From Gemmatimonadales bacterium UBA7889 (lineage in GTDB: Bacteria; Gemmatimonadota; Gemmatimonadetes; Longimicrobiales; Gaopeijiaceae), in assembly GCA_002501085.1 (NCBI GenBank), contig DLRL01000060.1:1-15787 (forward strand): a stretch of 15,787 nt of DNA, written 5' to 3'. The notes under the pieces were generated by a model. The model saw nothing but the letters and a program-made list of their open reading frames with translations, did not search any database and was not told the DNA's origin. Position numbers and translations under genes: made by a program. The first letter of the stretch is position 1; the number at the start of each line of letters is the position of its first letter. This document shows, one piece after another, positions 1 through 5,554 of this stretch.

Positions 1-139
1 GACTTATCCTTGCGTCCTCCTCTCATAGTCCCTAAATCACTCGTGCGTTTCAGATGCGGCTCATTAAAGACGATGGCGTTGGTCATCCCTCTGATGAATC
101 TGAAAGGTGAGTTGCCGAGCGTGACGGCGCAGCGGTGAC

Positions 140-425
140 ACGGACGAATCGGAACTTGGAAGACCGATAAGTCAGATGGGGGAGATCGCTGGCCCTCATC
201 GAAAGCCCTGAAGAGCTCTGGGGCGCTCTCGGTCGCGGACCGCGCGACAACACGAGGGTTGGAGGGAGAGAGGCCTAGCCGCCCACACGAGGGCGGATCC
301 AAGCAAAGGCCAGGATCCTACCAGCGCAGTAGGGAAACGGAGGTCGTAGCGTGAAGCGGCAGCCGGATTCCTCAAGAAGAAGCGGCCCGGTCGTAGCTCG
401 TGCTACGGTCCGGGCCGTTTCGCGT
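140..425 (+). ncRNA. Candidate structured noncoding RNA (unidentified)
   Basis: Bases 1-501 hold no convincing coding sequence; the only open frame from the window edge (frame 1) stops near 138 and is not recognisable. The stretch ending at the 383-427 terminator contains compact perfect hairpins: CCGCCC/GGGCGG (279-284 with 291-296, loop ACACGA) and CCTAC/GTAGG (317-321 with 329-333). It does not carry the motifs I would expect for RNase P RNA, tmRNA or SRP RNA. The 5' boundary is a guess. It could also be an untranslated leader or trailer. Confidence 0.25.
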
Positions 426-427
426 TT
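383..427 (+). terminator. Intrinsic (rho-independent) terminator
   Basis: A long GC-rich stem (left arm 383-397, right arm 402-417, four-base loop TCGT, one small bulge) is followed by TTTCGCGTTT. This is the expected form of an intrinsic terminator for a plus-strand transcript. On the minus strand the hairpin is followed by a pyrimidine-rich CTTCTTCTT, so it may also end the RNase H-like gene transcript, which reads towards it. No plus-strand protein gene is visible upstream, so the plus-strand transcript it would end is either noncoding or starts outside the window. Confidence 0.75.
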
Positions 428-501
428 ATGGGAGTTCTCTTCGGAGCCACTGTGATGCATGGAGAGGATGCTCCCAAGTAGTACTCTCGTAACCACTGGA
501 T

Positions 502-1083
502 TCAACTTTTCCCAAAACGATATTTTGGGCCCTCGAATTCGAGGTAGTCCATGTACATGCCCTTCTCACGCAGCCCGTCGAGCCATTCCTGAAATCCTGA
601 TTCAACAAGTCCACCCGACTCAGTTCGATCCTTCGCTGCTCGGGTAGCCAAGTGATTTGCATATTCATTCTCGGGATGTCCATCATGACCTCGAACCCAT
701 TTTGGACGCACATCGTGCCCCTGAAGTTCAATGTCGAGATCTTTCCATAGTTCCAGATTCAAGATCGCGCCGCGCTTCCGTTTCCAGTTATTCTTTTTCC
801 AGCTAGGTAACCATTTCGTGATACCGTCGACGAGGTACCTGCTATCAGAGATGAAGTGTACTGTGCATCGCCGGTTCAGCATTCGCAGCCCTTCGATTGC
901 ACTACGCAGAGCCATCCGGTTGTTCGTAGTGTCTGACTCGGAGATCCAGTAGTCCCGACGCTGCCACTCCCCTTCTTGCCAGGCCTCCATAAGACCTGCT
1001 GCACCGCCCGGGTTAGCGCGAGTTTGAAACTGATTGCCTAGGCAAGATTCGTCGGCGTGGATAAAGATCGTATCAGGGCTCAT
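502..1083 (-). CDS. RNase HI-like protein with altered active site
   Basis: The 193-residue protein follows the RNase HI fold order: an ADESCLGN strand (equivalent of the D10 motif) at residues 10-17, TTNNRM at 52-57, SDSRYLVDGI near 79-88, a WKKNNWK basic segment near 95-101, and VRGHDGHPENE near 130-140. RNase HI cleaves the RNA strand of RNA-DNA hybrids using four carboxylates (E. coli D10, E48, D70, D134). Here D11 and D80 are kept, but the E48 position reads Ala (A58) and the D134 position reads Asn (N143). About 35 extra C-terminal residues follow the domain. The frame opens further upstream at a TTG (1095), but ATG 1083 is preceded by GAGAG at good spacing and is preferred. The gene is divergent from carA. 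Family assignment is firm; catalytic activity is doubtful. Confidence 0.85.
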   Translation of the reverse strand: MSPDTIFIHADESCLGNQFQTRANPGGAAGLMEAWQEGEWQRRDYWISESDTTNNRMALRSAIEGLRMLNRRCTVHFISDSRYLVDGITKWLPSWKKNNWKRKRGAILNLELWKDLDIELQGHDVRPKWVRGHDGHPENEYANHLATRAAKDRTESGGLVESGFQEWLDGLREKGMYMDYLEFEGPKYRFGKS

Positions 1084-1159
1084 GCTCACTCTCAAACTTA
1101 TATCGATTGCTCAACGTAACTACGGTATAAGCTACCCGGGAGGGCACTAGATTGCTTGG

Positions 1160-2338
1160 TTGACCCGATATCGGTGGTCGCTAGTTTTGGCGCAGCAACC
1201 ACACAGGCAAACAAGTGAGTGTTTTCTGATCCACACTGCGTATCTGCTTCTAGAAGATGGACGTCGCTTTGATGGCAACCTTCTCGGTGCCAAAGCGCTT
1301 GCTCTTGGTGAGGTAGTATTCAATACCTGCATGAGTGGGTATCAGGAGGTTCTTACTGATCCGTCGTACACTGGCCAACTCGTGACGATGACCTACCCTC
1401 TGATTGGAAACTATGGAGTCAACGCAGAGGACCGGGAATCACCGACGCCTCAAGTTGCTGGTTTCATCGTCCGCGAAGCGTCCCGGGTCCACTCTTCGTG
1501 GAGGTCACAGGAAGGACTGGATGAATATCTTCGTCGTCACGGTATAACAGGTGTCTCTGATTTGGATACCAGAGCCCTCACTCGCCACATAAGGTCACAG
1601 GGCGCCATGCGAGGAGCGATAGCGTCAGCCGATATGCCAGTAGAGAAGGTGATGGGTAGAATCCAAGACCATCCTCATATGGAAGGACTCGATTTGGCAT
1701 GTGGAGTCTCAACCTCGGAGTCCTACGAAATTTCCGCAGTCGGAGACGAGCGTTTTCACGTGATAGCGTACGATTTTGGTGTAAAGGCCCATTCTCCAAA
1801 ACTTCTTTCTGAACGGGGTTGCCGCGTGACAGTGATCCCTGCTGATACACCGACAGAGGAAATTCTCTCGGATCCTCCGGACGGACTATTTGTATCGAAT
1901 GGCCCGGGTGACCCGGCAGCTGTAGAGAAGGCAGAAGCTGCGATTCTGGGACTTGCTAAAGCAGACATACCGATTTTTGGTATCTGCTTAGGTCATCAAC
2001 TCATCTGCCGCGCATTTGGGGCGAGCACCTTCAAGCTTCCGTTCGGGCACCATGGCGGTAATCACCCAGTAAAATTCCTTGAACAGCAGACAGTCGAGAT
2101 CACCTCTCAGAATCACGGCTTCGCAGTCCGGAGTGGTGTGGGAGATGAAATACCTGGAGCACCCGGTCTTCGGCTTACCCATGTTAATCTCTACGATGGA
2201 ACAGTTGAGGGAGTAGAACATCGAACCTTACCAGTACTATCAGTCCAGTATCACCCGGAGGCTGCTCCAGGCCCCCACGACAGTCGTTATCTTTTCGATA
2301 CCTTTCTCAACCTGATGGAGGAACGGAGAGGCTGTTAA
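1160..2338 (+). CDS. carA: Carbamoyl-phosphate synthase small subunit
   Basis: CarA is the glutaminase subunit of carbamoyl-phosphate synthase: it releases ammonia from glutamine and channels it to CarB for arginine and pyrimidine synthesis in the cytosol. The N-terminal CarA domain is visible (YLLLEDGRRFDG, then FNTCMSGYQEVLTDPSYTGQ, then MTYPLIGNYGVN), followed by a class I glutamine amidotransferase domain with FVSNGPGDP, the nucleophile in GICLGHQ (C276 in this numbering), SQNHGFAV and a YHPEAAPGPHDSRYLFD end with the catalytic His. The start is uncertain. There is an in-frame stop at 1148, and the possible starts are TTG 1160, TTG 1187 or CTG 1226; most CarA proteins begin only a few residues before the YLLLEDG strand, which favours a shorter protein than 392 residues. 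GGGAGGG at 1138-1144 lies 15 bases before TTG 1160. carB is not adjacent; the next gene encodes an HU protein. Confidence 0.95.
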   Translation: MTRYRWSLVLAQQPHRQTSECFLIHTAYLLLEDGRRFDGNLLGAKALALGEVVFNTCMSGYQEVLTDPSYTGQLVTMTYPLIGNYGVNAEDRESPTPQVAGFIVREASRVHSSWRSQEGLDEYLRRHGITGVSDLDTRALTRHIRSQGAMRGAIASADMPVEKVMGRIQDHPHMEGLDLACGVSTSESYEISAVGDERFHVIAYDFGVKAHSPKLLSERGCRVTVIPADTPTEEILSDPPDGLFVSNGPGDPAAVEKAEAAILGLAKADIPIFGICLGHQLICRAFGASTFKLPFGHHGGNHPVKFLEQQTVEITSQNHGFAVRSGVGDEIPGAPGLRLTHVNLYDGTVEGVEHRTLPVLSVQYHPEAAPGPHDSRYLFDTFLNLMEERRGC

Positions 2339-2367
2339 GTCACTCTGTCACAACAACTCCCATCACC

Positions 2368-2396
2368 TTGCGGCCTCGATTTTGCCTTGTTACAGT
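2368..2396 (+). promoter_or_regulatory. Possible sigma70-type promoter for the HU gene
   Basis: TTGCGG (2368-2373) and TACAGT (2391-2396) are separated by 17 bases in the carA-HU gap. Both hexamers are only partial matches to TTGACA/TATAAT. A ten-base palindrome CTTAGCTAAG (2405-2414) sits just downstream, near the expected transcript start. Position and spacing are right but the match is weak. Confidence 0.3.
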
Positions 2397-2461
2397 CTCT
2401 GCCCCTTAGCTAAGAAGCCAGGGACTGATGACCCTTAAAGAGGCGTTCCTGCGGAGGGACC

Positions 2462-2761
2462 ATGACTAAGGCAGACCTGGTTGAGCAGGTGACCGAAGCG
2501 ATCGGTCCCGGGATCACAAAGAAGGATTCTGCTATGGTTGTGGACGGCTTTCTCAATGCAGTGAAGCTGGCGCTCAGCAAGGGAGACAATATTGAGATCC
2601 GTGGATTTGGCACCTTCAAGGTGCGCAAAAGAAAGACACGGATGGCTCGAAACCCACGTACCGGTGACCCAGTTGAGGTCCCGTCTCGCTCGGTGCCTGT
2701 GTTCAAACCTTCAAGGCATCTACGCGCTCGTGTTGCACAGCTAGACGAAGTGGCAGACTGA
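2462..2761 (+). CDS. HU/IHF family DNA-binding protein
   Basis: A 99-residue histone-like nucleoid protein. It shows the HU/IHF order: N-terminal helices beginning MTKADLVEQV, the hydrophobic core FLNAVKLALSKGDNIEIRGFGTF (residues 31-53), and the DNA-bending beta arm with the family signature RNPRTG near residues 62-67, then a basic tail to FKPSRHLR. Such proteins dimerise and bend DNA, acting in nucleoid packing, recombination and transcription. The start ATG is well supported by GCGGAGGG about five bases upstream. It is 123 bases downstream of carA and probably has its own promoter. HU cannot be distinguished from an IHF subunit with confidence, so no symbol is given. Confidence 0.93.
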   Translation: MTKADLVEQVTEAIGPGITKKDSAMVVDGFLNAVKLALSKGDNIEIRGFGTFKVRKRKTRMARNPRTGDPVEVPSRSVPVFKPSRHLRARVAQLDEVAD

Positions 2762-2837
2762 AGAGACCCACTCTCAAACTTGGTTCGGGCAGAAAGCGAG
2801 CTTTAACGTTTCTCCTCCCCGGTGCATCTGAAGTTCA

Positions 2838-2919
2838 ATGGTCAGATCTAGTGAAGGCACTGCGAGAGTGAGTTACTTTCATGGTATTCAGCGCTTGAGA
2901 GAAGTGTCGGTGAATGATC
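2838..2919 (+). repeat. Partial copy of the sigma-factor gene 3' end
   Basis: Bases 2838-2902 align without gaps with 3390-3454, inside the sigma-factor gene, with 12 differences in 65 positions by eye. Both copies encode the C-terminal region-4 helix (SSE-x2-ARV-x-YFHGI-x-RLR). The similarity fades just after the point that corresponds to the sigma/anti-sigma junction (GTGAATGA here, TGGAATGA at 3460-3467). The fragment lies directly before the sigma-factor gene and in the same frame, so it extends the open frame artificially to 2838. It looks like the scar of a tandem duplication. Confidence 0.85.
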
Positions 2920-3467
2920 ATGAACCATCCTTAGCAGTTCCTGCTGACGAGGAACTCGTAGAACGGGCTAGGGCTGGGGACGACTCAGCCTTAGACATCT
3001 TGGTTAAACATCACCATGCAGCAGTATATCGAGTAGCGCTCTCGATATTGGGTGACGAAGGCTCTGCTCAGGATGTGGCACAGGATGCCTTTATTAAAGG
3101 GTTCCGTGCGATAGCAGGATTTCGCGGAGAAGCATCATTTCGGACGTGGATCCTCACTATAGCTGCTAACGAAGCGCGAGGTGTGATAAGACGGATAGGG
3201 CGCCGAAAGGAGACCTCCATAGATATGGTGGGGCCGATGCACTCCGAAGCTAAAGGGCCAGATGAAAGGGCGGTGATTGCTTCAGAAGCTTCCCGAGCAA
3301 GAATGATGATGGAGCGATTACCTGAGAAGCAGAGGCTCGCCATAGCATTTAGGGTAGATGAGGGGATGAGTTTTAGAGAAGTGGGAGAAATGATCGGATC
3401 CAGTGAAAGCGCTGCAAGAGTGAACTACTTTCACGGTATTCGGCGTCTGAGAGACTTAATGGAATGA
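2910..3467 (+). CDS. ECF-type RNA polymerase sigma factor
   Basis: A sigma-70 family group 4 (ECF) factor. Region 2 runs from ELVERARAGDDSALDILV through DVAQDAFIKGFRAIAGFRGEASFRTWILTIAANEA (core-binding and -10 recognition). Region 4 follows as RMMMERLPEKQRLAIAFRVDEGMSFREVGEMIG, then the recognition helix ending RRLRDLME. With the GTG start at 2910 the protein is 185 residues, normal for ECF factors. GAGAGAAG (2896-2903) gives a good ribosome site at that spacing. The open frame continues back to an ATG at 2838, but those 24 extra codons are a duplicated copy of this gene's own C-terminus and are probably not a genuine N-terminus. The stop overlaps the anti-sigma start (ATGA), so the two are translationally coupled. 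It is probably held inactive by the downstream membrane protein and released by an envelope signal (inference). Confidence 0.9.
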   Translation: MNDHEPSLAVPADEELVERARAGDDSALDILVKHHHAAVYRVALSILGDEGSAQDVAQDAFIKGFRAIAGFRGEASFRTWILTIAANEARGVIRRIGRRKETSIDMVGPMHSEAKGPDERAVIASEASRARMMMERLPEKQRLAIAFRVDEGMSFREVGEMIGSSESAARVNYFHGIRRLRDLME

Positions 3468-3669
3468 ACGGAACAAAGTGCGAGTGGATTCGGGAGTTAA
3501 TTCCTGATTATGCAGCAGGTAGGTTAGCTGATGGTAAAGAGGCATTGGCTGACATTCACTTTGAGGATTGTAACGAGTGCCGTGACGAACTCGATCTCGT
3601 GGCGAACGTATTCTCGAGTCGCGCGATGGAGCCGGAAGATCTGGCGGACAAGATCAAAACGGCGGTGCG
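3457..3669 (+). repeat. Tandem repeat copy 1 (anti-sigma zinc domain)
   Basis: First unit of a 213-bp direct tandem duplication (71 codons). It begins at TAATGGAATGA, which spans the last codons of the sigma gene and the anti-sigma start, and ends before 3670. Only 7 differences from copy 2 are seen over the first 78 positions. Confidence 0.9.
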
Positions 3670-4159
3670 TAATGGAATGAGTGGAACAAAGTGTGAGTGG
3701 ATTCGGGAGCTAATTCCCGATTACGCAGCAGGTAGGCTAGCTGATGGCGAGAAAGAATCAGCTGACCTTCACCTCAAGGATTGCAGCGACTGCCATGACG
3801 AACTCGATCTCGTAAGTCTCGTATTCTCGAGTCGCGCGATGGAGCCGGAAGGTTTGGCGGTCAAGATTAACGCAGCTGTGCATAGTCGCAGGGTTACTGG
3901 TCATCGCCAGTGGTGGGGAGCTGCGGCAGCTGCTGTAGTTTTATTGGCTATTGGACTTAATGTGATCTTGGACCGTTCTGGGCCTGGCGATCTTCCGTTG
4001 GCCGAATCTGAATTCGAAATCGAGAGTGAGAATCTGTGGCTTACTGATGACGTACTTATCGCTGGTGCACCGATGTTGGAAGGACTGTCGGATGAGGCGT
4101 TAGCGCAGCTTTTAGAGGAACTCATAGCGGGTACATTTACATTTGGAGGCGCTGAATGA
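3464..4159 (+). CDS. Anti-sigma factor with two zinc-finger (ZAS) domains
   Basis: A 231-residue membrane-bound anti-sigma factor. Residues 1-71 and 72-142 are near-identical copies of a ZAS-type domain, each with a distant Cys and the H-x3-C-x2-C motif: C6, H32, C36, C39 in copy 1 and C77, H103, C107, C110 in copy 2. Such domains wrap the sigma factor and block its contact with core polymerase. A hydrophobic span at about 150-169 (WWGAAAAAVVLLAIGLNVIL) is a single transmembrane helix, leaving about 60 acidic residues in the periplasm. It overlaps the sigma gene by four bases and the next gene by four bases (ATGA at both ends). An internal ATG at 3677 has the same upstream context as the true start and could give a one-domain form. 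Having two full ZAS copies in one protein is unusual. Confidence 0.85.
   Translation: MNGTKCEWIRELIPDYAAGRLADGKEALADIHFEDCNECRDELDLVANVFSSRAMEPEDLADKIKTAVRNGMSGTKCEWIRELIPDYAAGRLADGEKESADLHLKDCSDCHDELDLVSLVFSSRAMEPEGLAVKINAAVHSRRVTGHRQWWGAAAAAVVLLAIGLNVILDRSGPGDLPLAESEFEIESENLWLTDDVLIAGAPMLEGLSDEALAQLLEELIAGTFTFGGAE
3670..3882 (+). repeat. Tandem repeat copy 2 (anti-sigma zinc domain)
   Basis: Second unit of the 213-bp duplication. It too begins with TAATGGAATGA, but here the former sigma stop is read in the anti-sigma frame as Asn-Gly-Met, so the second domain is fused in frame to the first. The shared junction sequence shows that the duplicated segment was copied from the sigma/anti-sigma boundary. 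Confidence 0.9.
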
Positions 4160-4758
4160 GGTTTGCATATAAAACTAATTTGATGCTCTTGGCTGGGCTC
4201 GCTTTCTCGGTTGTGGCTGCCGCATCTCTTGAGGGCCAGCGTGGACAACGCGGTGGTGGCAGAAGAGGACCGCCTCCGCCTTCGGAACGAACAGGGCTTG
4301 AGGAGAGGGTCCGTGTTCGCATGGATCGAATGATTAGACAGCAGCTTGACCTGAACGAAGACGAGTGGAGAGGGATAGGCGATCAGGCTCGTGATTTTGA
4401 TAGAAAACGGCGTGAGCTAATGCGGAACGAGCAAAGGCTAAAGCGCCGTGTAGCGGCAATAGCTCTAGAAGGTGGTGAAAACGATGAGGAAGCAGGCGAT
4501 ATTTTAGATCAGTTGATAGCCCTCCGAGAGCAAGAACTAGAGTTGTTTCAGGAAGAGCAGGAGGGACTTCTGGAGATTCTTTCACCATCTCAATTAGTGC
4601 GTTTCCAGGACATGCGGGAAAAACTTGGGGAACGGATCAGGCGGCTCCGCAGTGGTCGCGAGGGTCTTAGGCCAGGCGTCCAGTTGGATGGCCAAGAACC
4701 ATTCTGGGATCGTGAACCGAATGTTTTCAAAGATTTGACGCCGACTCTGTGGCGTTGA
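4156..4758 (+). CDS. Secreted Spy/CpxP-like periplasmic protein
   Basis: A 200-residue protein with an N-terminal signal sequence (basic start, LMLLAGLAFSVVAAA core, likely cleaved near residues 22-25), then a Gly/Arg/Pro-rich linker (27-44), then a long charged helical region (about 48-172) rich in Glu, Arg and Leu. The helical part resembles the periplasmic Spy/CpxP/CnrR-type heavy-metal-sensor family: QLDLNEDEW near residue 64 and ILSPSQLVRFQDMREKL near 145 sit where that family has its LTxxQ-type repeats. The gene overlaps the anti-sigma gene by four bases, so it is the third gene of the sigma operon. By analogy with CnrXYH it may sense the signal or buffer the anti-sigma factor in the periplasm; this is inference. 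Exact family is less certain than export. Confidence 0.65.
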   Translation: MRFAYKTNLMLLAGLAFSVVAAASLEGQRGQRGGGRRGPPPPSERTGLEERVRVRMDRMIRQQLDLNEDEWRGIGDQARDFDRKRRELMRNEQRLKRRVAAIALEGGENDEEAGDILDQLIALREQELELFQEEQEGLLEILSPSQLVRFQDMREKLGERIRRLRSGREGLRPGVQLDGQEPFWDREPNVFKDLTPTLWR

Positions 4759-4802
4759 CGGAGGATTCAAGGGGTTTCAATCTCCTCTGACCGGTACTCC
4801 TC

Positions 4803-4815
4803 TATTATCTATTAT
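4803..4815 (+). promoter_or_regulatory. Two overlapping -10-like TATTAT hexamers before moaD
   Basis: TATTAT occurs at 4803-4808 and again at 4810-4815, as part of a short direct repeat (TATTATC twice) ending at the moaD ATG (4818). No Shine-Dalgarno is visible. If the first hexamer is a -10 element, transcription would begin almost at the start codon, giving a leaderless message. No good -35 is seen. Confidence 0.3.
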
Positions 4816-4817
4816 CT

Positions 4818-5069
4818 ATGTCAGTCGCCGTCCGAACTCTATTCTTTGCTGCCTACCGCGACAGACTAGGTGTCTCCGAGCTCTCGATCGACTTACCGTC
4901 TGGTTCAACAGTAGCTGACCTCGTCAATGAACTCAGAGGTCGGGGAGCACCGTTTGATATGCTTCCCGAGAAACCTGCTGTGGCGATTAACCAGACATAC
5001 TCGTTCTTAGATGAACCACTTACGGCAGGTGATGAAGTGGCCTTTATTCCGCCAGTGGCGGGGGGTTAG
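4818..5069 (+). CDS. moaD: Molybdopterin synthase sulfur carrier subunit MoaD
   Basis: An 83-residue ubiquitin-fold protein. It carries sulfur as a C-terminal thiocarboxylate and donates it, in complex with MoaE, to precursor Z (cyclic pyranopterin monophosphate) to make molybdopterin. Family features are the ADLVNELRGRG helix, the AINQTYSFLDEPLTAGDEVAFIPPVAGG end, and the exposed C-terminal Gly-Gly that is adenylated and thiolated. Length is normal. It lies two bases before moaE. There is no Shine-Dalgarno before the ATG, which is unusual here. Confidence 0.93.
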   Translation: MSVAVRTLFFAAYRDRLGVSELSIDLPSGSTVADLVNELRGRGAPFDMLPEKPAVAINQTYSFLDEPLTAGDEVAFIPPVAGG

Positions 5070-5071
5070 AG

Positions 5072-5554
5072 GTGATCTTTACCGAAGTGTCTCCCGACCC
5101 GATCGACACGGCTGCCTTGCTTGCTGAAGTTGGATCTAATGAAGATGGTGCAGCTCTTCTCTTTATCGGTGTTGTTCGAGACCACGCTGAAGGAAGAAAG
5201 GTCAAAGGCATGCGGTATGATGCATACTCTGAGATGGCTACAGAAGTTCTTCGGGAAATTGCCCTCGAGGCTAGCATCCCGTTAGGTACTGATCGGATTG
5301 CGGTGGCGCATCGATTCGGTGAATTGAAGATTGGGGATATTAGCGTAGGCATTGCTGTCTCCAGCCCACATCGGGCAGAAGCTTATGAGGCGTCTCGGTT
5401 TGTGATTGAAGAGATTAAGAAACGGCTACCGGTATGGAAGAAGGAGCATTACCTGGACGGTGTATCAGAATGGGTGGAGGGCACTATTCCACCGGGCGCT
5501 GGCCTAGAGGACTCAACACATGTAGCCCCCTTAACTGATGAGGGACTAGCATGA
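5072..5554 (+). CDS. moaE: Molybdopterin synthase catalytic subunit MoaE
   Basis: A 160-residue large subunit of molybdopterin synthase; two MoaE with two MoaD convert cyclic pyranopterin monophosphate to molybdopterin dithiolene. Visible motifs are GAALLFIGVVRDHAEGRKV near 30-48, MRYDAYSEMA near 51-60, IAVAHRFGELKIGD, SSPHRAEAYEA, and the active-site lysine region KKRLPVWKKEHYLDG near 116-130. The start is GTG at 5072, directly after the moaD stop, with TTAGAGG as a modest ribosome site. A C-terminal tail of about 25 residues follows the conserved WVEG. Its stop overlaps the moaA start by four bases (ATGA). Confidence 0.93.
   Translation: MIFTEVSPDPIDTAALLAEVGSNEDGAALLFIGVVRDHAEGRKVKGMRYDAYSEMATEVLREIALEASIPLGTDRIAVAHRFGELKIGDISVGIAVSSPHRAEAYEASRFVIEEIKKRLPVWKKEHYLDGVSEWVEGTIPPGAGLEDSTHVAPLTDEGLA

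Noticed and set aside
275..505. Minus-strand open frame beyond the RNase H-like gene
   Set aside because: It crosses the strong terminator hairpin and shows no recognisable protein features.
1101..1131. Possible carA promoter with TTGCTC and TATAAG
   Set aside because: The spacer is only about 13-14 bases, too short for a sigma70 promoter, so it was not listed as a feature.
3421..3440. GTGAA...TTCAC palindrome-like motif resembling a second Rex site inside the sigma gene
   Set aside because: The spacer is five bases rather than four, it lies within the conserved region-4 coding sequence, and the duplicate at 2868-2884 does not keep it; best explained by codons.
3901..4322. Minus-strand open frames opposite the anti-sigma and Spy-like genes
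   Set aside because: Low-complexity, no recognisable domain, and they cover two plus-strand genes that have clear features; shadows.
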